From Myxococcota bacterium (lineage in GTDB: Bacteria; Myxococcota_A; UBA796; UBA2385), in the NCBI GenBank assembly GCA_023150805.1, contig JAKLKF010000069.1:1-39293 (forward strand): a stretch of DNA of 39,293 nt, written 5' to 3'. The notes under the pieces are model-generated. The model saw only the letters and a program-made list of their open reading frames with translations, did no database searches and was not told the DNA's origin. Made by a program: the position numbers and the translations under genes. Below are positions 15,363 to 24,960 of this stretch, in pieces; the first letter of the stretch is position 1, and each line of letters starts with the position of its first letter.

Positions 15363-17725
15363 ATGCCCACCCTCTCCCTGGGCCGCGACGAGGCGGGCGC
15401 CGCCGTCGTCTTCGCCCCCGAGGACCTGCGCACCCACGGCGTCGTCGTCGGCATGACCGGCTCGGGAAAGACCGGCCTGTCCATCGTCGTGCTGGAAGAG
15501 CTGGCGCGGGCCGGCGTGCCGATCATCGCCATCGATCCGAAGGGAGACCTGGGCAACCTGGCCTTCCTCTTCGGCGCCCTGTCCGCCGAGGAGTTCGCGC
15601 CCTGGGTGGAGCCCGGCGCCGACCCCGGCACCACGGCCGCGGCCTGGCGCGAGGGCCTGGCAGGCTCGGGCCTGTCGGCCGCCGACGTGGCCGCCCTGCG
15701 CGACCGCGTCCAGGTGACCGTCTACACCCCCGGCAGCGAGGCCGGCGTGCCCGTCGACGTGCTGGGGGCCTTCCGCCGGCCGACCCAGGCCGCCGCCGCC
15801 GACCCCGACACGCTGCGCGCCGTCGTCGCCGGCACGGTCTCGGGCCTGCTCGGCCTGGTCGGCCGCGACAGCGACCCGGTGCGCGACCCCGCCCACATCG
15901 TGCTCAGCCAGGTGCTCGAGCAGGCCTGGGCGGCCGGCGAGGACCCGGACCTGGAGACCCTGATCCTGCGCCTGGTCGACCCGCCCTTCGAGAAGGTCGG
16001 CGTCTTCCCCCTCGACCGCTTCTTTTCGCCCGACGACCGCATGGCCCTGGCCATGCAGCTCAACGGCATCGTCGCCGCCCCGAGCTTCCAGGCCTGGACC
16101 CGCGGCGCGCCGCTGGACCTGGTGGCCCTGCTGGGCGGGCCGGAGGGGCCCCCGCCCGGCCGGGTGCCCGTGCACGTCTTCACCCTGGCCCACCTGGCCG
16201 ACCCGCAGCGCCAGCTCTTCCTGTCGCTGCTGCTCTCGGGCCTGCGCGCCTGGAGCCGCGCCCTGCCGGGCACCAGCGGCCTGCGCGCGGTCCTCTTCTT
16301 CGACGAGGTCGCGGGCTACCTGCCGCCCCACCCCTACGACCCGCCCACCAAGGAGCCCCTGCTCACCCTGATGAAGCAGGCCCGCGCCGTCGGCCTGGGC
16401 GTGCTCCTGTCGACCCAGAACCCCGTCGACCTGGACTACAAGGCGCTGTCCAACGCCGGCCTGTGGTTCGTCGGCCGCCTGCAGACGAAGCAGGACCGCG
16501 ATCGCCTGCTCTCGGGCCTGGGCCGCCCCGACCTGGACGAGGCCGTCGCCAGCCTGGGCAGGCGCCGCTTCCTGGTCGTCGACGCGAAGTCCGACCAGCC
16601 GCGCACCTTCGCCACCCGGCACGCCATGGCCTTCCTGCGCGGGCCGCTCACCTCCGTCGAGATCGGCCGCCTGAAGGCCCCCGCCGCAAAAACCGCCCCT
16701 CGCCGGCCCCCGCCGCCCCGGCCCCCGCCGCCCCGGCCCTCGCCGCCCCGGCCCCCGCCGCCCCCGCGACCGACGACGGCCTGCTCGCCGCGCCGCCGCC
16801 CACCCCCGGCGAGGCCGCCTTCCTCGACCCCCGCGTCGCCTTCGCCGCCCGCATGGGCGAGGTCTTCGCCGCCCACGCCGGCCCCGCCCGGCCCGACGGC
16901 CGCCTGGTGCTGCGCCCGGCACTGCTCTGCGAGCTGCTGCTGCGCTTCGACGAGGAGCGGGTCGGCTTCACGCTGGACGAGCGCTTCGTGCGCTGCTGGT
17001 ACCCGCTGGAGCAGGGCATGGCCGTGCCGGCATCGCTGGCCCTGCAGGTCGGCGACCTGCTGCCCTCGCCGCCGCCCGGCGCGCTCTACCACCCCCTGCC
17101 ACACTGGATCGACGAGGAGAAGGAGCGCAAGGCCCTGGAGCGCGACGTGGTCGAGCAGGTCTTCCGCGACGAGGCCCGCGGGATGTGGACCCACACGGCG
17201 CTGAAGCTGCACGGCAAGGCGCGGGAGAGCCGCGAGGACTTCGACGCGCGGGTGCAGGCCGCGATCCAGGAGCGGGTCGACGCCGACGTCGGCAAGCTGC
17301 GCGAGCGCTACGAGAAGGAGGGCAAGCGCCTGGAGGAGAAGATCCGGGCGCTGGAGGGCAAGCTGGTCGAGCAGAAGGGCGTGGTCCGCAGCCGCCAGGC
17401 CGAGGAGGCGGTCAACGTCGGCGAGACCCTGTGGAGCTGGTTCTCCGGGCGGAAGAAGAGCGCCAGCACCGCGCTCTCCAAGCGGCGGCAGACCGTGGTC
17501 GCCCAGGAGCGGGTCGACCAGGCGGAGGAGCAGCTCGCCGCGCTCCGCCAGGAGGCCTTCGACCTGGAGGGCAAGCTGCAGGGCGAGGTGGCCGCCATCG
17601 AGCAGAAGCACGCGCCGCTGCGGGCCGGGGTGGAGGAGCGGCAGGTGCGGCTGGAGAAGAGCGACATCCAGGTCGTCCGCTTCTGTATCGTGTGGGTCCC
17701 GGCGACCCGACGGCCCCTGGCCTGA
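15363..17725 (+). CDS. HerA/FtsK-like ATPase with C-terminal coiled-coil domain, interrupted by a -1 frameshift near 16688
   Basis: GGAGG precedes the ATG. The first frame encodes VVGMTGSGKTGLSIVV (Walker A), IIAIDPKGDLGNL, LRAVLFFDEVAGYLPP (Walker B) and GVLLSTQNPVDLDYKALSN (sensor region). This is the layout of HerA-like ATP-binding proteins (DUF853-type) that pump or tether DNA. Near residue 442, at an AAAAA run (16688-16692), the coding signal moves to the -1 frame. The new frame gives an Ala/Pro linker, then the ~330-residue tail: AFLDPRVAFAARMGEVF, FTLDERFVRCWYPLEQG and a long charged coiled coil, ending at 17725. Without the shift the frame reads Pro/Arg-rich nonsense to 17204. The two parts belong to one protein; an indel, a pseudogene or recoding would each explain the break. 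Confidence 0.75.
16686..16694 (+). other. A5 run at the frame switch in the ATPase gene
   Basis: GCA-AAA-ACC in the first frame becomes AAC-CGC after a -1 slip. An A5 run is unusual in this GC-rich sequence. The canonical X-XXY-YYZ heptamer is not complete, so tandem slippage is not predicted; single-tRNA slippage, transcript slippage or a sequencing indel remain possible. Confidence 0.5.
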
Positions 17726-17750
17726 CGGAAGCCCCCGCGCGAGGGTCCCC

Positions 17751-18650
17751 GTGTACCTGTGCCCCGTCACCCGTGGTCGCCTGTCCGACGGCCGCTCGCC
17801 CGAGGGGCGGCGCTACCCGACCCTGGACGGCGTGCCCGTCCTGGTGACCGACCCCGACCGCTTCCTGGCCCGCCACGGCCCCGGCGCCTGGGACATGAGC
17901 CAGGGCCTGCCCACCCGGCGCATCGAGGACCTGCCCGTCGACGCCGCCGACCCGGTGACCCCGCACCTGCCGCCCTCGGCCCTGGGGGGCACGGGCAGCT
18001 TCGGCAAGTGGCTGCAGACCCTGGGCGAGCGCTGCCCCGACCAGGTCTGCGCGCAGTGGGGGATCGAGCTGGCACCCAACGGCCGGGCCCTGGACGTGGG
18101 CTGCGGCGTGGGCCCCATGGCGCGGCGCATGGCCGCCAGCGGCCGCCAGACCTGGGCCTTCGACCACGCGCCCCGCGCCGTGCTCCTGGCCCGGGACCTG
18201 CTGCTGGGGCGGCTGAAGGAGACGGTCGTGCCGACCAGCCGCGGCGGCCTGCAGCGCGTGCGGTGGCCCTTCAAGCCGCTGTCGGATCGGGGCCTGCACT
18301 TCTTCATCGCCGACGCCGCCAACCCGCCCCTGCCCGAAGGCGCCTTCGCCTGGGTGCACCTGGGCAACGTGCTCGACATCGCCGACGACGTCGCCGGCAG
18401 CATCCTCTCGGCCTGCGTCGAGCTGCTCCAGCCCGGCGGGCTGCTGACCCTGTCGACCCCCTACGACAGCGACGAGGTCGGCCTGCTGGGCGCCAGCCCG
18501 CCCGAGGACGAGCTGCGCGAGGCGATCACGGCCCTGGGGCTCAGCCTGACCGAGCAGGACGAGCAGGTGCCCTGGGTGGTCCGCGAGTACGACCGCGGCT
18601 TCCGGGTGCTGTCCTGCCACTGCATCGCCGCGCGGCGGCCCGTCCGGTAG
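17751..18650 (+). CDS. Class I SAM-dependent methyltransferase with Trm112-like N-terminus
   Basis: A 299-residue protein with a GTG start, GAGGG just upstream. The opening YLCPVTRGRL...YPTLDGVPVLV resembles the Trm112-like small domain often fused to bacterial methyltransferases, though most zinc cysteines are missing. The catalytic domain shows GRALDVGCGVGPMARRMA (motif I, SAM binding), FDHAPRAVLLARDLL (motif II), IADAANPPLPEGAFAWVHLGNVLDI (motif IV region) and LQPGGLLTLSTPYD (post-motif). The substrate cannot be read from the sequence. It lies 25 bases after the ATPase gene and converges with the nuclease remnant. Confidence 0.82.
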   Translation: MYLCPVTRGRLSDGRSPEGRRYPTLDGVPVLVTDPDRFLARHGPGAWDMSQGLPTRRIEDLPVDAADPVTPHLPPSALGGTGSFGKWLQTLGERCPDQVCAQWGIELAPNGRALDVGCGVGPMARRMAASGRQTWAFDHAPRAVLLARDLLLGRLKETVVPTSRGGLQRVRWPFKPLSDRGLHFFIADAANPPLPEGAFAWVHLGNVLDIADDVAGSILSACVELLQPGGLLTLSTPYDSDEVGLLGASPPEDELREAITALGLSLTEQDEQVPWVVREYDRGFRVLSCHCIAARRPVR

Positions 18651-18662
18651 CGGGCGGGGCGC

Positions 18663-19508
18663 TCAGGGCGGCGGCGCCACCGTCACCAGGGGGCGCAGCA
18701 CCTCCAGGGTGGCCGGGCCGATGCCGGGCACACGGGACAGGTCGTCGACCGAGGTGAAGGGGCGCGCGGCGATGACGCGGCGGGCCAGGGCGGGGCCGAT
18801 CCGGGGCAGGGCGTCGAGCTCGGCCAGGGTGGCATGGTTGAGGTCGACCCGCGGCGCCGGGGGGATCACCAGCGGCCCGGGCGGGGCGCCGTCGGCGTCG
18901 CTTGGCGGGACCTGGTGGACCCAACGGACCGGGTGGTGGTCGCTGTAGACCGTGTCGAAGCGGCGCCCCAGGGGGGGCGGGGGCAGCGCCTGTCGCAGGT
19001 CGACGACCTGCAGCGGGTCGGCCGGGGCGGTGCTGTCGGCCTGCACCAGGGCGTGGTCGTAGCACTGGTGGCCCTGGCCGGTGACGGTGCTGCGCGCGCA
19101 GCCGGGGTTGAGGCTCCGCCAGCCGTCGGGCAGCGCCGCCTCCAGGTAGCGGCCGCGGTCGCTGGCCGGCCCGGCCTCGAGGTTCATGTCCCCAGCCAGG
19201 ATGAAGTCACGCTCCGGGCTGGCCTGCCGGGCCCGCTCCACCCACGCCGCCAGCGCCTCCAGCTCCTCCTTGCGGCGGGCCCGGTGGGAGGGGCCGTCCC
19301 CCGGCCGCAGGTGGACGCTGACCAGCACGAAGTCGAAGCGGCCGTCGCGGGTGCGGAAGGGGAAGGCGAAGGGGGTGCGGTCGTAGGGCCGGTCCGGGCC
19401 GGCCAGGTGGGGGTCGACGAAGCCGCCGGGCAGGTCCGGCGCGGGGACGAAGGCGCTGCTGGCGTAGAAGGCGACGAACCACTCGGTGGTGGAGCTGTTG
19501 CCGTGCAG
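18663..19508 (-). pseudogene. 5'-truncated endonuclease/exonuclease/phosphatase-family protein with C-terminal ComEA-like HhH domain
   Basis: The frame encodes the second half of an EEP nuclease domain: FDFVLVSVHLRPG, DFILAGDMNLEAG (GDxN), YDHALVQ and TVYSDHHPVRW (SDHxP active-site His). A helix-hairpin-helix region follows: RVDLNHATLAELDALPRIG and VDDLSRVPGIGPATLEVL. The first half, with the metal-binding Asn and Glu of this family, is absent. There is no room for it, because miaB starts divergently only 114 bases beyond. No credible in-frame start codon lies at the 5' end. The remnant therefore looks like the product of a deletion. A different, shorter domain arrangement with an unusual start cannot be excluded. 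Confidence 0.65.
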
Positions 19509-19622
19509 GCGCGCCGGCCGGCCTGTCGATGGGGGTGGGGGTGGCGGGCCAGGTTGCCTCCAACAGCCGTTTGGGCCGGACCTTCCGTTGCCGCCGCGCG
19601 GCGGTTGCGGTAGCCGGCGCCC

Positions 19623-20969
19623 ATGAAGCGTGTCTACGTCCACACCTTCGGGTGCCAGATGAACGCCTACGACTCGGGCAAGGTCAAGGCCCTGCTCGGG
19701 GAGGACGGCTTCGTGCCCACCGAGGACCTGGACCAGGCCGACCTGGTGGTGGTCAACACCTGCTCGGTGCGCGAGAAGGCCGAGGACAAGCTGCACGGCT
19801 TCCTGGGGCGCGCCCGCGCCGTGAAGAAGCGGCGGGAGGCGGCGGACCCCAAGGACCGGGTGCTGCTGGCGGTCGCCGGCTGCGTGGCCCAGCAGGAGGG
19901 GGCGGCGCTGCAGCGGCGCTACAAGGACCTGGACCTGGTCTTCGGCCCCGACGCCGTGACCCGGGTGGTCGACCTGGTGCGCCGCGCCGAGCACGAGCGG
20001 GTGCTGGACACCGAGTTCATCGACGCCGACGACTACGTCTTCGCCGACACGGTCGACCCCGACGCCGCCGACAGCCCGGGCGCCTTCGTGACCATCCAGA
20101 AGGGCTGCGACAACAAGTGCACCTTCTGCATCGTGCCGACCACCCGGGGGCCGGAGCTGTCGCGGCCCAGCGACGAGGTGCTGGCCGAGGTCGCCGCCCT
20201 GGTCGCCCGCGGCGTGCGCGAGGTGACGCTGATCGGCCAGAACGTCAACAGCTACGGCCTGAAGGTGGCGGGCGAGCGGACCTTCGCCCAGCTCCTGTAC
20301 GCGGTGGCCGAGGTGCCGGGCGTAGAGCGCATCCGCTTCACCACCAGCCACCCCCGCGACATGGGCCCCGACGTGGTCCAGGCCTTCGCCGACCTGCCCC
20401 AGCTCTGCAGCCACCTGCACCTGCCGGTGCAGTCGGGCAGCGACCCGGTCCTGCGCCGGATGAAGCGCTTCTACACGCGGGACGGCTACCTGGACCTGGT
20501 CGACCGCCTGCGGGGCGCGCGCCCCGACCTGGCGCTGACCACCGACTTCATCGTGGGCTTCCCCGGCGAGACGGACCAGGACTTCGAGCAGACCATAGAC
20601 CTGCTCGCCGCCGTGCGCTTCCACGCCAGCTTCAGCTTCAAGTACAGCCCACGGCCCGGCACGCCGGCGCTCAAGCTGCTCGACCGGGGCGACGAGGTGC
20701 CCGCCGAGGTGGCCCAGGCCCGCCTGGAGCGGCTGCAGCTCCGCCAGAAGCAGCTCTCCCACGACGCGAACAAGGCCCTGGTCGGCAGCACGCAGCAGGT
20801 GCTGGTCGAGGGCTGGTCCCGCCACGATCCGGGTGTCATCTGCGGGCGCACCAGCACCTTCAAGACCATCAACTTCCCCGGCGACCCGGGCCTGGTGGGC
20901 CGCACGGTGCCGGTGCAGGTGACCCGGGCCTTCGCCAACAGCCTGCGGGGCGAGCTGGCCACGTCCTGA
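19623..20969 (+). CDS. miaB: tRNA-2-methylthio-N6-dimethylallyladenosine synthase
   Basis: A 448-residue radical-SAM methylthiotransferase that adds the 2-methylthio group to i6A37 of tRNAs reading UNN codons. The N-terminal UPF0004 domain has HTFGCQMNAYDS, VVVNTCSVREKAEDK and LLAVAGCVAQQEG, whose three cysteines bind the second Fe-S cluster. The radical-SAM cluster is CDNKCTFC (Cys162, Cys166, Cys169), followed by IVPTTRGPELSR. HLHLPVQSGSDPVLRRMKR and TTDFIVGFPGETDQDF are family signatures. A C-terminal TRAM domain ends the protein. Length and all motifs are complete. No clear Shine-Dalgarno sequence is seen. Confidence 0.95.
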   Translation: MKRVYVHTFGCQMNAYDSGKVKALLGEDGFVPTEDLDQADLVVVNTCSVREKAEDKLHGFLGRARAVKKRREAADPKDRVLLAVAGCVAQQEGAALQRRYKDLDLVFGPDAVTRVVDLVRRAEHERVLDTEFIDADDYVFADTVDPDAADSPGAFVTIQKGCDNKCTFCIVPTTRGPELSRPSDEVLAEVAALVARGVREVTLIGQNVNSYGLKVAGERTFAQLLYAVAEVPGVERIRFTTSHPRDMGPDVVQAFADLPQLCSHLHLPVQSGSDPVLRRMKRFYTRDGYLDLVDRLRGARPDLALTTDFIVGFPGETDQDFEQTIDLLAAVRFHASFSFKYSPRPGTPALKLLDRGDEVPAEVAQARLERLQLRQKQLSHDANKALVGSTQQVLVEGWSRHDPGVICGRTSTFKTINFPGDPGLVGRTVPVQVTRAFANSLRGELATS

Positions 20970-21025
20970 GCCTGCGGTGAAACAGCCTGGAGGGAAGCTC
21001 GGATCGGGGGTGGGGGGATAGGTGC

Positions 21026-21039
21026 GTCCCCGCGGGGAC
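21026..21039. other. Perfect 14-bp palindrome between miaB and the next gene
   Basis: GTCCCCGCGGGGAC is fully self-complementary. It lies 57 bases after miaB and 36 bases before the next ATG. It could be a dimer-bound operator or the stem of a weak terminator; no T run follows. Confidence 0.5.
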
Positions 21040-21074
21040 CCAGCCTCGCACGCCTCCCTCCGCCAGGAGCAGCC

Positions 21075-23333
21075 ATGCCCCTCCCGCTCGACTTCCGTAT
21101 CCTCGGCCGCGGCCTGCACCCCGTCATCGACGACGCGCGCGCCCTCGCGCTCGTGCCCGAGCTGCCCGACCCGCACTGGGTGGCGACCGCGGTCACCGTC
21201 GACACCCTGCGCGCCGACCCGGGGCTGCTGGCCCTGGTGGACACCGACACCGACGGCCGGATCCGCAGCGACGAGCTGCGCGTCGCGATCCGGTGGTGCG
21301 CCGAGCACCTCTCGGACAGCTCGGGCCTGTCCCAGGGCAGCGACCGGCTGAAGCTCTCGGCGGTGAAGGCCCAGGCGCCCGAGGGGCCGGCCATCCTGGA
21401 GGCGGCCCGCCGGGTGCTGCGGGAGCTGGACGATCCCCAAGGGGCCGAGGTGGGGCTGGCCCAGGTGCGGGAGGTGCGCGCCCGGCACGAGGCGCGGGGC
21501 CTGTCGGAGGCCGGCCGGGTCCTGCCCGCGGCGGCCGGGGACGACGCCCCGCTGGCGGCCTTCCTGGCCCGGATCGTGGCCGTCACCGGGGGCGAGCCGC
21601 ACCCGCTGGGCGAGGCCGCGGCCTCCGCCGGCACGCTGGATCGCTTCCTGGCCGAGGGGCAGGCCTGGCTGGCCTGGCACGACCAGGGGGTGCTGCCGGC
21701 CGGGCAGGAGCAGAGCGACCTGCTGCCGCTGGGCGCGGGCACGGCCGCCGCCGTCGCCGCGCTGGAGGCGGTGCAGGACAAGCTCGACCAGTACTTCCTG
21801 CTGTGTGACGCCGTGGCCCTGGATCCGGGCCTGGCGGGCGCGGCCTGGGTGGACGCCACGGGCAGCGACCTGCTCGACGCCGGGGTCGCCCGGAGCCTGC
21901 TGCAGCGGGCGCCGCTGGCCCGTCCGCGGGCCGACGGGCAGCTCGACCTGGCCGGCGCGCTCAACCCGGCCTGGCGGGGGGCGCTGCAGGCCCTGCAGGG
22001 CGCCGCCGGGCCCCTGCTGCGCGAGGGCTCGCTCCTGGACCGCGCCGCCGTCGAGGCCCTGGCCGGCCGCCTGGCGCCATTCCGGGCCTGGCGGGACGGG
22101 CAACCGGCGGCGGCGGTGGGCGCCGACGGTGCCGAGCCGCTGCGGGCCATGCTGGCGGACGCCACCCTGCCCGAGCGCACGCGCGCCCTCCTGGCGCAGA
22201 GCGAGGTCGCGGCCGCCGAGCTGGCCGGGATCAAGTCCCTCGAGAAGCTGATCCTGCTCCAGCAGGGCCTGCTGGCGCTGGCCAACAGCACGACCTCGCT
22301 GGCCGCCCTCTTCGATCCGCAGCGCACCAGCCTGTTCGCGCAGGGCGAGCTGGTGCTGGACGGGCGGGTCTTCACCCTGGCCATCCGGGTGCTCGACCGC
22401 GGGCGGGCGGAGGCCTTTGCCGCCAAGAGCCCGCTGTTCACGATGTTCGTGGAGGTGGGCGAGAAGGGCACGGCCCTGGACCGCGAGCTGATGATCCCCC
22501 TGACGGCGGGCGAGCGCGGCCACGTCGCCGAGGGCATGTGGGGCGTGTTCCGGGGCATCGACGGCAAGGAGCACCACGCGCGGGTGCGCAAGCTGATCGC
22601 CAACCCGATCAGCATCCGCGAGGCGCTGATGGCGCCCTTCCGCAAGCTCAACGACGCGCTGCAGGCCATGGCCGACAAGGCGGCGGCGGACCAGAGCAGC
22701 GCGATGGACGCCAAGGTGGCGGCCTCGGCCCAGGCGGCGGTGGACAAGTCCACCACGGCCACGGCCAGCGCGGTGGCGGCGGGCGAGGCGGCGGTGGCGA
22801 CCCCGGCGGCAGCGACCCCGGCGGCAGCGACCCCGGCGGCAGCCACCTCCGCGGCAGCCACCTCCGCGGCAGCGACGCCGGCGACGGCCGCCGCCGCGGC
22901 CCCCACCGGCGCATCGGGGATGTCCGGCCAGCTCCCGATGCTGCTGGCGGGTGGCGGCCTGGCGCTGGCGGCCCTGAGCTCGGCGGCGGCCTACGTGGTC
23001 GACATGATCTGGGGCGGGGCCGGCAGCCTGGCGGCGAGCTTCCTGGCGCTGCCCGCCATCGCCGCCCTGCCGCCCGGCGCCCTGGGGACCCTGCAGGTGC
23101 TGGCGATCCCGGTCGCCCTGCTGCTGATCCTGCTCGGCCTGTTGCTGGTGCCCTTCCTCATCTACGCGATCCCCATCAGCATCGCGACCTGGCTGCGCCT
23201 GCGCCGCCGCGACCTGGCCACCCTGCTGGAGGGCGCGGGCTGGGCGATGAACGCCCGGGTCTACCTGGACGTGGCCCTGGCCGACCGGCTGACCCGGCGG
23301 CCCGCGGTGCCGCCGACCAACCTGTCGCGGTGA
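21075..23333 (+). CDS. Large protein with EF-hand-like loop, Ala-rich repeat linker and C-terminal membrane segments
   Basis: A 752-residue protein with AGGAG before the ATG. Near residue 55, LVDTDTDGRIRSDELRVAI is an EF-hand-like calcium loop (DxDxDG...E). The long soluble part to ~570 is Ala/Leu-rich and helical, with no family I recognise; KAQAPEGPAILEAARRVL and LTAGERGHVAEGMWGVFRG are typical stretches. Residues ~575-604 are six units of ATPAA/ATSAA encoded by 15-bp tandem repeats. The C-terminus has about three hydrophobic helices: LPMLLAGGGLALAALSSAAA, ASFLALPAIAALPPGAL, and VALLLILLGLLLVPFLIYAI. The soluble part is probably tethered to the inner membrane. Calcium binding is inferred from the motif only. 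Confidence 0.72.
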   Translation: MPLPLDFRILGRGLHPVIDDARALALVPELPDPHWVATAVTVDTLRADPGLLALVDTDTDGRIRSDELRVAIRWCAEHLSDSSGLSQGSDRLKLSAVKAQAPEGPAILEAARRVLRELDDPQGAEVGLAQVREVRARHEARGLSEAGRVLPAAAGDDAPLAAFLARIVAVTGGEPHPLGEAAASAGTLDRFLAEGQAWLAWHDQGVLPAGQEQSDLLPLGAGTAAAVAALEAVQDKLDQYFLLCDAVALDPGLAGAAWVDATGSDLLDAGVARSLLQRAPLARPRADGQLDLAGALNPAWRGALQALQGAAGPLLREGSLLDRAAVEALAGRLAPFRAWRDGQPAAAVGADGAEPLRAMLADATLPERTRALLAQSEVAAAELAGIKSLEKLILLQQGLLALANSTTSLAALFDPQRTSLFAQGELVLDGRVFTLAIRVLDRGRAEAFAAKSPLFTMFVEVGEKGTALDRELMIPLTAGERGHVAEGMWGVFRGIDGKEHHARVRKLIANPISIREALMAPFRKLNDALQAMADKAAADQSSAMDAKVAASAQAAVDKSTTATASAVAAGEAAVATPAAATPAAATPAAATSAAATSAAATPATAAAAAPTGASGMSGQLPMLLAGGGLALAALSSAAAYVVDMIWGGAGSLAASFLALPAIAALPPGALGTLQVLAIPVALLLILLGLLLVPFLIYAIPISIATWLRLRRRDLATLLEGAGWAMNARVYLDVALADRLTRRPAVPPTNLSR
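22797..22886 (+). repeat. Six in-frame 15-bp tandem repeats (ATPAA units)
   Basis: Three identical copies of GCGACCCCGGCGGCA are followed by two copies of a variant (GCCACCTCCGCGGCA) and one degenerate copy. The block encodes a flexible Ala/Thr/Pro linker between the soluble part and the membrane part of its gene. Confidence 0.85.
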
Positions 23334-23341
23334 GTGGCCGG

Positions 23342-23362
23342 GAGGCAGTCTTGGACTGCCTC
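23342..23362 (+). terminator. Hairpin after the EF-hand-like membrane protein gene
   Basis: GAGGCAGTC-TTG-GACTGCCTC is a perfect 9-bp stem with a three-base loop, eight bases after the stop codon. No T run follows, so it may be a U-less terminator or an mRNA-stabilising hairpin. Confidence 0.45.
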
Positions 23363-23549
23363 ACCTGGCCGAGCAGCAGCCGTCCGCGGGCGGATGCGAG
23401 ACCTCCACGAGCTCTGCGTGACAGTCCGGGACGCGCGGTCGCTTTTCGCAACCGCGCGCCCCTGGCGCTGGGGATCCCGCGCCCACCGAGGCATCCTCTC
23501 CCTCGTGCACAGCACCGCGCGGACCGGCGGCCGGGACGCGGGGAGAGGG

Positions 23550-24914
23550 ATGGAAACGATGGCTCCTCCGGTCCTCACCAACCTCCGCACCGTCAGCGCG
23601 GCCTGGCGTGACGAGTGGACAGGGGTGCTGGTCGTCGAGACGCCCGGGCTGGGCGGCTGCTCGCGGGTGCAGATCCGGGCGGGGGGCCTGGTGGACGCGG
23701 GGCAGTCGCGCCGCCTGGCCCGGGGCATCACCGTGGGCGTGGTGAGCTTCGAGGCGACCTCGGTCGCGGGGAGGGGGGACCGGGCGCTGCTCGGACGGGT
23801 GCTGACGGCCGTGAGCCGCGTCATGTCGGAGCGGATCCGCGGGACCCTTCCCAGCGAGGCCGTGGTCGAGCTGGCCATGCCTCCGGAGCGCCTGGCGGGC
23901 TGCGTCGCCCCCGTGCTGGTGGACCGCCTGCTGGGTCGCAAGGCCGTGGTGGGGGCGCTGCTGCGCGACGGGACGGCCACGGTGCAGGAGCTGCGGGCGC
24001 TGGGGTGGCTGGGGGTCGTTCGCCTGCAGCGCCTGCGCCGGCCTCGCTCGAAGCGGTCCATGTTGCTGCCCGAGGGCGAGACCCTGGAGGTCACGCCGCC
24101 CGCCGAGCTGACGGTCCCCCGCGAGGCGCCGTTGGAGGAACCGCCCCGGGCGGGTGCGCCGACCCCGCCGGAGCTGGCGCCGCCTGCGGCCGCGGCGGAG
24201 ATCGAGGCCGCGCCTGGGCTTTTGGGGCCGGGAGAGGAAGGCGGCCCCGAGGACGACCAGACCGAGGAGTCTCTCGTGGTGCCGCAGGTGGACCCTCGGC
24301 CGATCCCGCTTCCGCCGCACGAGCTGCAGGTGGCGGCAGGCGCGGAGCTCCATGCGCCCGTCGTGCACATGGGCATGTTCGCGCCGCGCTTCGACGCCAG
24401 CGAGGTGCCTCGCCTGGCGGGCGTGGCCTTCGGCGAAGAGCAGCTCGCCGAAGACCTGCCGGAGAACCTGCGCGCGGCGCGAGGGGCCGAGGCGGAGGAG
24501 ATGTCCCAGGAGGCCCTGCTGTCCGGGCTGGACGACGAGCTGGCCGACGTGCTGCAGCAGGACGAGCTGGGCCTGCTCCTGGGGCTGCCCGGCGCGGTCG
24601 CGCGGGCCCGCGCGCGGGAGCTGACGGCAGCGGAGCCCCCGCTGCCCTCCCGGAGCGCCGAGGTCGCCCCGACCCTCCCGCGGTCACCCGCACCCGAGGC
24701 CGTGCGCCCCCCGGCCGGGCAGGCGGCGGCGCGGTCGCCGCGTGGGGACGGGGCGCGGATCGAGGTGCCCCGGATCGAGGTGGACGTGCGAGAGGCCATC
24801 GGGGCTGCGCGCGGGTACAACCTGGGCCACCTGCTCGACCCCTGCCAGCTCCGGGCCGAGGGGGGTGGGGGCGGAACCCGGCGGCGGACGGTGCAGCGCG
24901 GCGGCCACCGGTAG
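23550..24914 (+). CDS. Hypothetical protein with DUF4388-like N-terminal half and acidic low-complexity middle
   Basis: A 454-residue protein. The start at METMAPPVLTNL (23550) was chosen because GGGAGAGG lies just before it; the ATG at 23559 is an alternative. The first ~165 residues (WRDEWTGVLVVETPG, RVQIRAGGLVDAGQSRRLARG, LGRVLTAVSRVM) loosely follow the pattern of DUF4388/PatA-type signalling domains, where a TGxL strand precedes a GxLVDA segment. This is a weak resemblance. Residues ~175-250 are Pro/Glu/Ala-rich. Residues ~265-360 hold an acidic helical part (EMSQEALLSGLDDELADVL). The basic C-terminus ends TRRRTVQRGGHR. Its job is unknown. It is followed by the CTAG-rich palindromes, not by a coupled gene. 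Confidence 0.6.
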   Translation: METMAPPVLTNLRTVSAAWRDEWTGVLVVETPGLGGCSRVQIRAGGLVDAGQSRRLARGITVGVVSFEATSVAGRGDRALLGRVLTAVSRVMSERIRGTLPSEAVVELAMPPERLAGCVAPVLVDRLLGRKAVVGALLRDGTATVQELRALGWLGVVRLQRLRRPRSKRSMLLPEGETLEVTPPAELTVPREAPLEEPPRAGAPTPPELAPPAAAAEIEAAPGLLGPGEEGGPEDDQTEESLVVPQVDPRPIPLPPHELQVAAGAELHAPVVHMGMFAPRFDASEVPRLAGVAFGEEQLAEDLPENLRAARGAEAEEMSQEALLSGLDDELADVLQQDELGLLLGLPGAVARARARELTAAEPPLPSRSAEVAPTLPRSPAPEAVRPPAGQAAARSPRGDGARIEVPRIEVDVREAIGAARGYNLGHLLDPCQLRAEGGGGGTRRRTVQRGGHR

Positions 24915-24960
24915 CCCGACGGCTGGCGCCGTGCGGCCGGAAGGTGGCGACGAGCCCGGA

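Noticed and set aside
16686..16694. Canonical dnaX-like slippery heptamer
   Set aside because: In the first frame the sequence is GCA-AAA-ACC, so both tRNAs cannot re-pair after a -1 slip.
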